64,000 bases of DNA from Colius striatus. Lineage: Eukaryota; Chordata; Aves; Coliiformes; Coliidae. The translations under genes and the position numbers were made by a program. The stretch is taken from assembly GCF_028858725.1 (NCBI RefSeq), contig NC_084769.1:13021501-13085500 (forward strand), read 5' to 3'. The notes under the pieces are model-generated. The model was not told the DNA's origin. It did not search any database and saw only the letters and a list, made by a program, of their open reading frames with translations. Of this stretch, positions 41,101 through 56,100 are shown one piece after another (position 1 is the stretch's first letter; each line of letters begins with the position of its first letter).

Positions 41101-44100
41101 AATGCCTGAAAAAAAGCCACTCATTCTTCAATGGGACATCAGTCAGGCCTTCCAGCCCTACATATATGCTTACCTGAAAAGCCTCCACAGGTTGCTGAAA
41201 TAGGGCCTGGTCTTGGATTGTCACTTGAACAGGGTTCTTTGCCAAATTCAAGACCCGAATTAAACTTTCTTCTGGGACAAGTTGAGGCATATCAGTTTCC
41301 TAATTAAAGTAAAAGCCTTTAAGTGCCATCTGTATGCTTTATTAGCACTTTAATCTCTCTGTATTTTCAGCCATAATTGTCTTCCTCTCTGTAATGACAC
41401 TTTTCCATCCCTTCCTCATCAGAAGCTGCACTGAGAGAAAGCTGAACGTAAATCTTATTTAGGGAGGTTTCCTCATAGTAGCTTGACAGACAACTTATCA
41501 TTCCTTTCAAAACCTGCTCTTCATACCACTAAGTGTACAGGCTACACAACTGCTGGGTAGGTAGAACGACGAGATTGCTTTCATTATACAGCTCCCTAGT
41601 GCCTCGATTTAACCAACTGCCATATCAGAATGGAAAAAATTGTCCTTAGGTTTCAAAAGGAGTGACCAGAATAATTATTTCCCACTGCAGTCAGTGACTG
41701 GGAAAAGAATTAGGCCAGCAGCTAAGCAGTTTTGCAAATCCCAGTCCAGCTCTACGTCTGTAATCGGTGCTTTTGCATCATTTGATACAAACCTATCTAA
41801 CAGCTGACTATATTGATCTTATTCCCTGCTTTCTGAGAAGGGGAAGATGATGCCTGCAGCACTGAAGTTTCTCTTTCTGTCAGGAATCATTTCCTAGAAA
41901 GAGTACATCAATCAGTGTCAGCCTTGTATTACCTGGAGATCTAAAATGAATTACTTTCTTAAAAAAAACCAAACTTCCATCTTTTTCTCACTTTATTTCA
42001 AGTAGCTGCCAGCAATACTTCAGAGTTATTAATTTTTGTCTATCTCATCTTATAATTTGGGTATTGCAGTCAGGGCACTTTGAACCTCAGTGGGGAGGCA
42101 CACTGCCAGAGAAGGCAGGGCAACACTGATTTCCCTCTATCCATATGCTGCTCTAGACCCATGGGCCTGTTAATGTTATCCACTAAGTGCCATTACTGTG
42201 GCTTTTCACCTGCACTACTCACAGACAAGCCAAGGTGGTCCATCCTATCCCCTTCTTTGCTAGAGCTTTTAGTGGCCTTCAGGGTAAACCTCTAAGTCAC
42301 CTTGCCTCTCTCTGCCCAGTGGAGTCACCCTCAGCCAAAGCAGACTTTCAGTGCTCGGTCAGAGCTGCTGCTCTCTGGGCCAATGACAGTATTTCTTTGC
42401 TCATGTAGAGAGATCAGAGAGAAGATCAGGACCCATAGAGTCTCATTTCAGTGGGAGACTAGTCAGTGGATTCACTTGAGGAACCAGCAGGCGTTAATCC
42501 AGGGCTGTGTGCCAGCCACTCTAACAGAACATTTTAAGTACACATGGAAGCTTTAAAAATTAATCCTATAGTAACTTTCATGAGACAAAGGTCAGCCAAA
42601 GTCTGCACAAGGCTGGTCCTGAGCCAGAAACAAATGGTACAAATCTTCAGGAGCTAACATCGAATTTACAAGAGATTTGCTGCCATCCTGTCAGAGGATG
42701 CCTGGCAATCCCAGATGCCCGTGACCATGGAAGTGACTGCATTCACCTGCCTCACAGGAGAACCAATGTAGCTGGTAAAAAAAACCCCACATCCTCACTC
42801 TAAAGTAAGAAAGTAATTAAATTTAAAAAGCAAAACCATCACACACACACCCCTCCCCCCACCAGCAACAACAACAAAAAGCCCAAATAGTAAAAGACAG
42901 GAAAGCTACAGCAAGAAACAGGAGAGAGAATAGACTACCTTTTGGGGATTAATCACTAGCATTAACTAGATGTCTGTCAAGCACTTTGATGATGGGAATC
43001 TAGAATGTAGATCAACAGAGATGACTGGGCACAGCAAAAACTGCAAAGACTAGAGAGAGAGAGAGAGAGACAAAGGGAAAAGTAGACAAAGTGAGAATTG
43101 TCATTAGAAACTGGATCAGTGTGGGCAATTGTAAAGAACACAGTCAAAACTGTGATCAAGGAAGACAATGGTTAAAAGGATTATCTATCAGGAGTCAATA
43201 AAAACATCCAGGGAAAGAAAGTATTTCAGAGGAATCCCTTGTGTTATACTTACATTTATTTTGACTTCTACAATAGCTGCAAGTCCAAATGCCATCCCTG
43301 CAAGGATCATACCTGTTGCCATTTTTCTTATAGGCCTATGGAGCAAATGAAAGAGGTGCCATTAAGAAAAAAAGTGATTCAAAACGTAGAATACCATTCC
43401 TCAGAGCCAAAGATGGGCCAAAACCACGTAATAAACTGTCCAACAGGTGGCACTGAGGTTGGCACACCGTTTAAATTGCTAATCATTTAACTTAAAACTG
43501 TTCTGTTATTCTGTATGAGGCCAGGACTGAGGCCAATTAAAACTGATATGCCATGAAAAAAAAGCTCTTTGCTTGCAAGTTCCATATTATCTTCTTCCTA
43601 GCTCTTCTAGTGGGAATAGCTCATGGCCTTATGTTAACCTGTGATGTTGGAAGAAGCACTAGAAATGATCTATCAAGTCCCTTTTGGGAAAGGCAAAAGA
43701 AAAGTAGCATACTATTTAGCAGCAGGAACGAGGAGCAGGAAAATGTGCAGTTTGTGTCATCAGTGTTTCTGACCATCTGTGGCATCATTCTGGGTTATTT
43801 CTCATGCCAATACATTTACATTTCTAGAGAATAGTTTGATTCTGAACTTGGAGCAAAGATAGTGCAACTCTATCAGAGTTAAACGAATGATCTGATATAA
43901 AATAGAATGAAATAGGTTCAGAACAGCAGGTCCAAACTGAGTATTGAGTTATTGAGAATAGAAGCAAATCTAGTTCTAGATTCAGTGGTCTCCACTCTTT
44001 GTAATGGTCTGGATTCATATTCCAGATTGACTGAACTGTGTGAAATCCAGTTTAGGAACCCAAATCCTGTCTCTAGGTGACATGCCCTGGCATAAGAAAT

Positions 44101-47100
44101 TACTTATTTCTTGCATGTTGTAATCAAAGTAATGGTTTTGATCTTCAATGCTGCATTGGGATTTTGTAGCACAAACTTTTGCAGCACACAATGGCTAACA
44201 CCCTGCAGGCTGCAGTGTTTCCACGGCCACTTTTACAGCTCAACTAAACAGGAACCTGTTAGTATCCCACAGTCAGGTGACAGAAACACCACTCTGTTCA
44301 GTCCTATCAGTGCATGAGTTTGTGCTGCTGAGTAAACCAGTCTGTAACTGGTCACCAGCCAGGAAGTTTCCTGTCATGTCAGAGCTCAGTCCAGTGCAGG
44401 GACTCACTGAGGTAGCATGGAGAAGCACAGCTTCTGATGCATGTCCTCCAAAGGGCACCGTCGCAGGGCTGCACAGAGTCTTTGATACGTCCTTGGGTGC
44501 AAGTTACTCAGCAAGATGGGAAAGGGGTAGGCTTCTGAAGCTTCTTCCATCCCCATTATATGTGGTTTTGTCTATCCAGCATTTTAGTTTGGATTAGGAA
44601 AATGCTTTTTAAGCCCATCTCCCACTCATCACCCCTTCCCACACTGGCTCACGTTGAAAAGTGGTGCTGGAGCATGGAAACTTTGTCCCTTTCAGCTGAC
44701 ACTACGCTAGCAGAGGCTTTCCATGAGTACATGTAACATATTCCCACTGCTAAAGGGCATCAGTCCACAGGGACAGATGTTCTGAAGTAAAACCCCCCAA
44801 AATGCACAAAGTGGGTCTCAGAACCATCCTAGGGGTCTGCTCCTGTTACACCACACTTCTTGCTAACAAACACTTGGGGATGAAGTGCTTGGGCCATGTG
44901 GAAATTCTCTTATGTACTCATTGGTTCACATTCTAGTGTGGAATCTGCTTTCACACCACCACATGTAGCCCACATGGGATGGTGAATTTGGCCCCACAGA
45001 AATCTTTCAGGAAGGGCTTTATTTTGGGGTGATATAAGAGCTAAGGTAAAGAACATGCTGATGAAATTCAAAGCAGGACTGCTCATATCTGGCTTTCAGG
45101 GAAAATCTGTACACAGCAGAATCCAGTATCATTGAATTTCCCCCTCTGGAGCTTCCAGGACCTATGGCAGAGGGTGATGCTGCCTCTGGGGCTGAAATAG
45201 AGAAAAGTACTGGGAAGGGTGAATGGAAATTCGTGTTTCTTGTCCTTAAAAGCTATTCTGCACACTTGCTGCAAAAGCACAAGGACTGAGTCAGTCATGG
45301 TCCCCAAGTACTTACGTAAAATTAAATTTGCACATGTTTATCAGGGGGTAGAGCCCAAGGTCAAAAATTGGGATGAAGACAAGAATAAGAAGTGGATTTA
45401 AGAACTGCAATACAAAAGAATAGGAGTTTAGTGACTAGAAAGCAACTTTCAGTAATTAAACTCATAAAGCACTGTCCTCCAGAAATAATTCCATTATAGA
45501 AAGGACATGAACAAACACTTAAAAATCTCCTTTTAAAATATAATCATAGTTTGCACTGCGACAGCTTCTGCTATTTAGTTTTCTCAGGCACGAATACGTT
45601 TTGTTCATATCCTCCCCTCCAAGAGGTAAGCAAGCATCAGTGGTCCAATTTCCCTGAAGAGAAAACTGAAGCATTATGTTTTTTAAAAGGACAAAACTGA
45701 CTGACAACAAAAGCAGGTGACCTTCGGTGCTGTGGTGGGACCTTACAACAAATCAGCAGTCATGGAAATATCTTGGGACTTCAGCAAAATCCCAAAGAAA
45801 CAGAATATTCTGTGAGACTGGCAATTTCTCACACTTCCACACATTTTAGTAATCCCCCAGGAACTACATTTCTCCTGGGAGGGCCAGAGCTTGTCTGCCA
45901 GCCAGCAGTGGCAGAGCAGGAAGACATTGTGATGGAGAACAAGCCGAGAGCGATGCTGTTTCAGTTTGAAAGGGAGATTTCAGGGAACAGAACAGCTCTG
46001 AATTTAGCCAGAGCTATTCAGTGTAAGAATTGTTATCAACTGTGACAACACAGCACTGTTTTGGAGCCTTCACGTTGGAGACTTCACATTTTCATCTGCC
46101 CTGGAGAAATGGAGGAAGGAAACATTATTTCAGGTACAAGGCTTATCCCAGGGCAGAGGCATGTTAAAAGGAGACACAGCTTGTACCCTCCACATGCCAG
46201 CACTAATTCAAGAACTATTATGATGGCATGTCTCTGCAAGATTCAGCCTCCATGTTAGGACACCCTTGGGGTCTTATGAACCCCAAGACTAAGCTTGGAA
46301 AACAGCTAGTGAGCACTAAGGCACAGCCCACACCATAGCACTGAGCATGGGCACTGCTATTACTTTCCAAAGGAGCAAGGGCAGGCCACTGGACTCATGA
46401 GAAAAAATACCAGCTGGGAAAAAGCAAATGTATTTTTAAGGGTTATTTCCTACCCTATAGTGTCTTTTACCTGCATTTGGTCAGGCTGAAGGACATATAT
46501 TCCCTGAAAGAAAAAAGATAATACAAGTGATTCCTGAACACCATAATATTACAGTGCCTATAGCAAATAAGCAACTGGTCCAGTAGAAGCTTTAGCAGCA
46601 AAAGTGTTTTCCTCAAATGCTTTATGTTGGCTTTAGCAGCTGATGTTGTGGCTTTCACTCATCTAAGGAGAGTGTTTGATGAGAATCCATTTGCAGAAGG
46701 AAACCCCACTCAGCCCTTCATTCAAGACAGTTGAAGGACACAGCCAATGACAGGTACTGAGACCTGTCTTTCACACTGACTGAGCCATGAACTATGTGAG
46801 TGAGGAGGAATGAGCATGTTAGTGCCCAAATTGGTATTTGGACTTAGAGCTTCTTCCTTCCCTGCTTCTGCAATGGGAAAAGCCCACAGGCTGTCAACTG
46901 TGACTCCTCAGTTTGAGGCAAGAGTCCTCAAGGCTACGAGAGGTGCCTCACCCTTGTAATGCTGTACTCAGCCCCCAAAACCAGACAAGGTCAACAGGGA
47001 TAGACGGAGGTGTCCCAGTCCCCAAAGGGACTGATAAGCTGCCCAGGAAAGGGCTGGTGTTTGTCCACACAATTCTTTTCATTTGAAATTAAGATGAAGA

Positions 47101-50100
47101 GAAGAAGAGGAAAAATTAGGAAGGAAATACTATCTTTCCAAGCAAGCAGGGCTTGTCTCCTGTCTGCCAGGCTTGTTCTGAGCTGAATCAAGAATGGCTG
47201 CCTGTCTCTGCTGGCAGCTGCCTCCTGGGAGAGTGGAAACTACTGGTCACAGAAAAGGAGCCTTACAATTAAGAATATCAGGCAAATATTCCCTCCTGCT
47301 ACTTTGTGCACACTATATAAATGTGCCATTAGGAAACAAGCCTGCAAATATTTCATCTCACACTGAATCATTCTCTGTTTATCCCCAGACTTCCCAGCTG
47401 ATCCTTTTATCTGCAGAAGGGTAAGTATGGAATATTACAAATATGAACACAAACAAGCCTAATGGTGGGATTACCCCAATGTTGCAGTTAATCATCTCCT
47501 TCATGAGTTGAAACAACTCACCAGTGGAGAGCAGATGAGACTAAGATACAAGCCAGAAATCTATCCAAGTTTATGTAACAAAATCCTGAATATGTCCTCC
47601 TCCACTAGGGAGAGTTTAATAAGTGAACACCTGGTGATTCTTAGATCTTCTGCTAATGGATCACTAAGTGCATGTGAGTAAAACAGCAGAAAACAAAACT
47701 TTTAGATACACATCACAAAGAGTGCCTGAACTTTCATTGTTTTGTCTTTCTGAGCTGGATAAATATTACCCAAGGTGCAGTCTTTTTCAGGCCACCTTTG
47801 AATTAGTTAAACACAATTAATTAATGATTATCACACACTGGGAGCCCAATTTTTAACAGGAGTGACACAGAAGGGCCCAATATTGGGGTTTAAGTCAATT
47901 TTAAACTAGAAAACGGTCACTTACAATCCTAACTTCTAATGTGAGCATCCACAGGTAAGATCTAGATGGCTTGTTAAAACATACATGTCTGCAAACTAGC
48001 CCTGTATGGTGGCATCTTTAGACAAATAGCTGATCCACATTTATCTGCCACAGCACCTTGCACTATTTGCCATTCACATGTTTGAAGAATTTTATAGCTA
48101 CTAATTAATCCCCATCACTTCTCTATCCTACAATCACAAGATCCCTGCTGATTTGCAGAGGCTTCGTTAATATATCACCAAGAAGCCAGAGCAGAAATAT
48201 ACAACTACAACAGGTCTAGTTACACCTTACAAGGACTGTTTAAACTTTCCCTGACTTGTGTCTTCAGTGGGAGTAGCAGGCTGGAAACCTTACTTGTTCA
48301 AGGTCACAGAAAGACTGGATGCCAGTAGGTCATCACTCCTGACCTTGCAGGTTGCTCATGGCTCCTAAACCCTTGCTCTTTGCCAAGATGTGCTGTGATG
48401 AATTGAACATGGCTGCACAGAGACTCTCACTTCTAATCACCAAAAGTGCAACTTACCCAGACTCATCAAGCAGATGCTCTTAGTACGGCAAGATTCCAGT
48501 TAAAGAGCAAGAGCAGTGATGTTACTACTAATCTTACCAGCCCTGCTGACATTAAGTACTTACAAAATCAGCATTCATTTTTGTTGCTTGCAAAGTCCAC
48601 CTGGATCCCTAAGGAGAGAACAGACAGATGTGAAGCCTTCAAGATGTCCTATGGGACTAGAAAACATGGGGACAGAGAAGACAATAGTGTTGGCAGTCCT
48701 ATTTCCCATTTATTCCTTCCCTTCCCTTCCCTTCCCTTCCCTTCCCTTCCCTTCCCTTCCCTTCCCTTCCCTTCCCTTCCCTTCCCTTCCCTGTAATGCC
48801 TGCCAGTAGGCAGGGCACACTTCTTTCTCACTCTCCTGTGCCAGACATCCCTCAGGACTGTGAAGGGATGGCCAGCAGTGATGGTGGGCACTGCCTCAGC
48901 AAGCCCCTGGACCCCTGGAACATGGAGCTCTGTGTCCCCAGGATCCTTTGATGCTACTCTGGAATGCCAAGGGTGCAAACTCAGGGCAGCAGACAGACTT
49001 GCAACGCACCGTACTGTACCTGCTGATCGAACAGGGCCCAGAACATTGGCAGCGGTATGAAGAGGAAGAGAACACGTGTCACCATTTTAACCTCCCCAAT
49101 CAGCTGTTTCTATAAAGGGAACAGGGAAAAATATAAAATAGACAACAGGTGATTCAAGCCACGAAGCAAGAGAGTTCCCCCCTCTTTCTACATGGCAGTT
49201 ACAATTTGCACTTATTTGTGATGTTACACCTATTTGCATTTCTGCATTTCAGTGCAGCACCTAAACTGTCCATTAAGGGTCAGGAGAGTACAGATGTGGG
49301 AATGGATGGGACAAATGAGAGCCCTGTGCATGTAAGGAGTGTTGTGGCCTTCTCCTCTGCCCATCTACCCCCTTCCCTCTCCAAACCTGTCAGGTAGAAC
49401 ATCGCTTACCGAGTATTTTTCCGAGGCCCAGTCCAACCAGTGATCTCTCTTTGGAATCTGGCGGGAGCGGTTCTTCAGGCGGTTTTTAAGAGCAAACTAG
49501 GGAGAAAAGCAGATGAGTAGTTCTCTCACGGCATACCTGCCCTCATCACATTCTCACTCAAGATTGGCTCTCTCATCCCCAAATGTAAGCAGTGACAGAA
49601 GATTGTAGGGGGTTTCCTGGACACCTCCAAAACACAAAAAGTTCCATTTAAATATCAGAAAAAAACTATTTCACTGTGAGGTGAGGGAGCCCTGGCACAG
49701 GCTGCCCAGAGGGGTTGTGGAGTCTCCTTCCTTGGAGGTCTTCAAGACCTGCCTGCACATGTTCCTATGTGACCTGATCTAGGTGAACCTGCTTCTGCAG
49801 CAGGGTTGGACTAGATGATCTCTAAAGGTCCCTTCCAACCCCTACCATTCTATGATTCTATGAATAAAATTTCAGAGTGGATGTTTCATGACCAATTCTC
49901 TGCAGGGAAATCTCTGTGACATCAGTTGATTAAAGGTATGATATGGGAATAAACTATCTCACGGGCTTGTCTTTCAGAGACAGATCTGACATCAGCCCCC
50001 AAAGTCTATTTCATGCATGATTTAAAACCTGCTACATGATAAAGCTGTAAGCATCATTTCTGCAGTTCTCTTCCAAAAAGCACCTGACCACTGTGCTGGG

Positions 50101-53100
50101 GAGGAAATGCCTCATTATCCAAAGTAATGTCAGAACCAGAACTCTCACACCCCTCTTGTTCTGTAGACCTTTCTTTGCATATTCCTGGTTCGGCCCATGC
50201 CTCATTCACTCTCAGACCAGCTTTCAAGTTGGTTTCTCACAGGTGGAGAAATCAGTGACACCAAATTTGTAAACTTGTTTGTTTATGCTGCGTGTTCCAG
50301 TCACTGTACACAGCCACCCTAGCAAAAAGCATGACAGACCTTGCTTAGAACTCCTATCTTTAAAATCAGGGCTAATTCTACAAGGTGAATCTGTCACTAG
50401 GATTGAACTAGGCAAAAAGAAAATATTTGCTGTTAACAACTACTTCCAGAAAAAGAAACGTCATTATCCACCTAATAACAAGAGAGTATGTTTACACATA
50501 CTATATTCAGCTCACACACTAGGAAAAGTAATTGATAAGGGTATCATGCAAGTTTAGCAGGTGCCTCTTGCATTTACATGGAAAGGCTGGATGTGCGTGA
50601 TATGAATGTGTGCTATCACTGTCCACTGAACTGATAAACTCACTGAAATTATTCAGCTGAAAAAAAAAAATGAGTCACATTTCAGATACTCTGTGAGTTT
50701 CTGAAATCTTCCTTTCAGCCTCCACTGGCATCTGCCACTAGTGGTTCTACTGATATCAACTGAACAGTTCACAGAGCTAAGGGAAAACAATAGAAAAACT
50801 GAAAGAATAAACTAGGACCTAAACCTGTTTCTTATTCCTTAGAGCTCATCAGCAAAATATCCAGGAGCAGCATACAGAAGAGTTCCAAATGGCACTTCCC
50901 CTTTCCCTTTGCACTTTTCTGACCTGCAACCTCAGAGTCACACATGAAAAGAGAGAATGACGCACACTTACACCAATGCATTTGCACACCTCCAGTAAGA
51001 CGTTCCCTTGCGGTGGTGTTTTCCTGTACAGTCCACTTCCAGCAATGAACACAACTGAAAAATATCACAATCCAAATGGGAATCCACATGACTGCGGCTC
51101 AGTGCTGCACTGGCTTCTGGGAAGGATCCCCCACCTGTGTATTCAACAGAAATCCTCTGCCCTTGGGGCTTATTGGATTGTACCTTTAATAAAATAAATC
51201 TACAGGATTCCTTTAATGCCTTCAGATGAAGCAGATGCAACATCCTACATGAGGCAGTGGGATCCCTAGGAAGTCACCATCATCTCATGATCTGCTCTGC
51301 CACAAAAGGCATTTCCACATCTGATTCACACTGAGAATCAAAGCTTTGAAAATTCCCTCCATCTATGCTTTTTTTTAGGCTAAACTTAAAATGCAATCGA
51401 CATTGAATTGCTGCATCTGATGTTGGAAATCAGTCTTGAGTCATTGCAACAGCGTGAGGATTAATCTAGATCCAGCGTGGGCTCTGTGTTCTTGCATCTC
51501 ACACACATTTCAATGGAAACTGCCATGAAGGTCACTGCATCACACACTGGTGTTAACAGAATTTACCTCCATAAATGGTTTCCGTGAAGGAATATACAAT
51601 TTGAGATATTGCTTTGTCTTGTTTTTCTCCCTCAAAGCACAAAGAATATTGGACTGAGACTTTAAAATCCTGTCAGAGATGGGGTTATTTGATTACATAT
51701 CATTTGTCCCGCTCTTTGAGAGCCTCTGAGCACATTGCAATTCCAAAGATGTCAGCAGGGAAACACTGAGTGTGAAATCCCTGTAACAAACCAACCTCAA
51801 CTTTTTAAACTGACCCCATTGTCTGGGTCAGTCCACAGCCAGTGGAGAAGAGCAGACACCTCTGTCCTAACACAGAAGGCCTGGGACACTGAAGAGAGTT
51901 AACCATTTCTTTTTTTGTTCTCACTATGAAGACCCTTTTCATCCAGGGTGGAACTCAGAGACATCTCTGCAGTCAGTTTAGGTGAGTCGCACTGACACTT
52001 GTCCAAAGTCACTCAGAGTGGGTAAGTTGCACTATGTAATTTTTAGCATCTCCCTGTGCCTCTAAAAGGTGATTCATCAGGCTTGCCAAAATACCTTCTG
52101 GATGATGCTGTTGGGAATTATGGGATGCCTTTGAGAACTGCAGTTCCTGCATTTGGTTTGGCATTTGGAATTAAATCCTATCAGTCTTCTCCCATCTTTC
52201 AGAAACTGAAACAGCCCAGAAAATCTTGCTCTGTAAGATTTCCATTCCACCTCTAAATCCATCCTTGTTTTCCATCATCACAGGGAGAGGGCCAGTCAGG
52301 GCTGAAAGAGTATTTTCTCCAGTTCTGCATGCTGCTCACATAATCAAATATATCACTTCCAAGAGCATTTTAGCATGTTACAAAAGAACACAGAGCTGCT
52401 TTGCTGGGCAGGCTGTGGAATCTGGCAGCAGGACACTAGCTAAAAACACATTTCGATTGATGCCCTCACTGAAACTGCAATATTTACACGTCCATTTTCC
52501 CCAGGGCAACTACTACTCTGCTAGAAACATTCATCACACAATGGTGCACAGAGCAGCTTGTGCTGCCTTAAACTGATAGGAACAGGCAACAGTGGAAAAG
52601 AGAAGCTTCTCAGGCCTATGACCATGAGCTTTTATTTTTCAAATAATTGCTGTACCGTTAGCTGTGGCCTGATGACATTTCTCCAGAATCCTAATTCTTC
52701 TCTCTGATGGAAGTTTGAGGGGAAAGAGCAACATTCATATTCTCTAGGGGACAAACTTTTCAAATCACAGATGCTGTGGTTAAATCACACAATTGCTCAG
52801 TCTCTCAATTAAGTTAACAAGCTGAATGAGAAGTCACCCCATGCTGTGTCAAAAACCTCTCAAATGCAGTGTAATAAGGGGACTGCTCCCCTCAGCAGCT
52901 TGCAACCGTGAAAGTAAAGCTAATGGGGTGTCCTCTGTATTGGCTACCAAGGAGTAACTGTATGAATGTAAAAATTGCTGAGCATTTTAGAAGGGTTGAA
53001 GAAGAAATCTTGACAAGTACATTAACAGGGCTAAGATGCAAGCTTTAGGAAGCAGGGTGATTGTGGCTGCCTCCTGACACTTGGACAATAAGGGATTTTT

Positions 53101-56100
53101 ATTGCAACATAATAATAAGTTGTCACTGTAATTGTGGGAATTACTACAGCCAAGCAAAGTGAGACAGCTCAGAATAAAGTAAGGTCTCATTCAGCTCCTT
53201 CTGCAATTTTTGTGATGCATAGATTCAGAAGCACAAGTCTGAGCTATTAAAGATGGCCCCAAACTGCAAAGAGCCTGTAGAAAAGTTACAAGTGGCATGC
53301 AAAGCTTCTCTTCTGAGGACTGCTCAGATGGCAGTTCAAAGGCCAAGCCTGCTCATAGTCAAAGCTTCAAGCCACTAGGAGAATCATTTCAGTGCCTCCC
53401 TTTGCTTTATAGAGGAAGACAATTGTATTGAGAAACATCCACCAGACCACACTCTCATCAGAATAAAGCATAGCAGTGGAACCATGGTCTGCCCACCACT
53501 AAGTGAACTAGTGGGTTGGCGGGTTTTTTTGCTGTTCTGTACTGTGGAATTGTTGGATGACCTTGAACCCCCGAGTTTTCCATTGCAGTACCCATCCAGA
53601 GCTAGTGAATTTGTGCATTTTCTCATCTATCCATACACTCAAAAATGACAACTCCTATTACAAGCATTATTGTTTCCACTCACCGAGTGCCAACACCATC
53701 AGTGCTGCTGGGACACCAAAAGCCAGAGCATAACAGTCCTCTCCAAAACATTTCACATCCCCTGAAAAAGAAGTCAGAAATAAAAGAATCTCATTACAGT
53801 CAGACTTATGGCACCAGGGCCTTTGATTTGCTTCCCCTAAATCAGTCACTTCCCCTGGCTTTAAATCTTCTTTACTGGTGTTTGACACTGTGAATTGAAT
53901 CTCCTTGAAACAGTTGTCCTCCCTTGATGAAGACAATTTGGAAGCAGGGTTAGTGTCTGCCAGCAAAAGCAGCTGATAGTGGGATATTGATGAGGATGGT
54001 AGAAGGGAGAGTGTAGACAAAGTGGTAGAAATAAGTAGTAGGAACTGTAATTGGGGGAAAAAAAACCATCCACAACATTTTAAACAACCTGAGGCCATCC
54101 TGTATTTGCCTAGATCTAAAGAACCAGTGCTGCTCTCACATTATTTGTGCCAGCTGCATGAGTTATTGAGCTAAAAACCTGACTTCATAGTGATCTACAG
54201 TGGACAGAGGGGAAGACAATACCTCTACTACATAAGTGGGAGCACAGGATTAGTCTTAAAAGTCCAGTTCACTTTCTCTTCACCTTCCCAATCTCATTAG
54301 AGGTAGCCTGCTCCAAATGTTAGGTCCTTCACTAACCCATCAAAAAGCCAGGTTTGATCTATCTGAGCTATACTTCACTGAAACCCAGCACCTCTTGGTC
54401 CAGATCAGTTCTCAGGACACAAGAATTTAGAGGTCCAGTTGCAAACAGCAAGCCAGCAGTGGAGCCTGTGTGTGCATGCCAGTGACTAGAAATTAGTGCA
54501 TTCTTACATGGAGTAATAATAAAAGGGCTAAATTAAGCCAACATAGTCAACAGGATACCAGCCCATGATGCCTTCAGTTGTTCCTATTGTTGCCCCTGGG
54601 CAGTCATGGTCAGCTGCACAGTTGTGTGTGTTCACAGCATTTATTTACTTTGTTCAGCAAATCAGCTGAAATCCAACAAAACTGGCAGTGAGACATTATA
54701 GGCACATTTTGACATGCAAAATGAGTTACACTTCTCCACCTAAAAGTATATATCCCCCATTTCTGCCAAATGTCTATGAACTGCATTTCTGCTCTTCCAA
54801 GAAAAGCTTTCACACTTAGCAAAAAAATTTACTTTTTCCCTTTCTTCTCCACCTCATTTCCATGTTGCAACTAGTTTATTGCTAGGTCATACTGCTACAG
54901 GTTTTGATGTTCACGGGGGACTAGAATTTCATCTGCCCGCTGATTGCATTGAGCAAAAGCCCCTTCCCAACAGAATGCTGACCCGTGGACTCCAGTGACA
55001 GAAAGAGCACGAGATACAGCACCTGTCTTTGCCTATGTGCATGGTGTAAATATGAGACAAGCACAATTGCCCACAGCCTTGTGAAAAGAACAGCCTGTTA
55101 AAATAACCACTCTGAACAGAGAAAGCTCCCTGGAGGCCATGGGTGGAATATGAAAAATATTGCTACTCAGTGTGAAGGTTACCTTGTCCTTGTCCCTGTC
55201 CCCATCACCTGTGTCTTGCTGCTCTGCCTCTGACTCTTTATTTACAGCATGCCAATCCCGTTGGCTTCTAGGCACTGCGATACAATGAAGTGCAACAAGA
55301 CTTGGGGACTAAAAAGGGTTGTGCAAGCTGTCTAGAATATAAAGTAGGTCTTAAATGGGGCATAGGCCTGTGCTTTGTCTTCAAGGCTAGTTGCTCAGGG
55401 CTGCAATCTTGCAAGCAGACCCATACAGACATGCCTGAGTGCCAGGACAGAGTCCTCCAGAAGTCAGCAACACCCTGTGGGAATAGGCAAGTAGGACTTC
55501 AAAACCAGCCCTGTACAGGACAGCAGAGATCAGTTCCCATGCACAGACTACCTGCAGGCAGTACAGGGGAATAATCCTTCACTGTCAATGGGGAGGCTTA
55601 GGTGACTATACAGGTTCCTCCATCTTTCATATTTTAGTTCTACAGTGCAGGCTGGCTTTGAAATACAATCAGGAATATAGTCTCTGGAACTTATCTGCTA
55701 GTACTATAAATCTGTTACGCTGCTGATTAACAAGGCATAAATGCAATACACTAGCCACTCCACAGATAATATCATGCCTGCCATTCAGTTGTCATAAGAG
55801 CCTAACTATGCACAGCAGAGTAGTCAGAGGGCAGCTATTTACTGTCTTATTCAAAATCAACACTGACCTCTTAATACAGGAGTTACAAACGTGGAGATCA
55901 AACTTCCAGCATTAATGGATAAATAGAAGATGGAAAAGAACTTGCTTCTCTCCGAGGTCTAAAACAAGAGAAGATGATATCAATGTCATGGCTAATGAAA
56001 AGCATTGGGCTTGCAAATTGAATACTATCAGTTCTCTTGTTAGGAAGGCTGAGTAAATATTGACACGCAGCACATAAAATGTTAAGCAAACAAGCTTTCA

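Noticed and set aside
48713..48792. Regular array that could be taken for CRISPR or a telomere-like repeat
   Set aside because: It is a pure five-base microsatellite with no spacers, in an intron of an animal gene.
53667..54098. 143-codon minus-strand frame taken as one exon
   Set aside because: Only 53684-53761 is exon; the rest is intron read through the acceptor.
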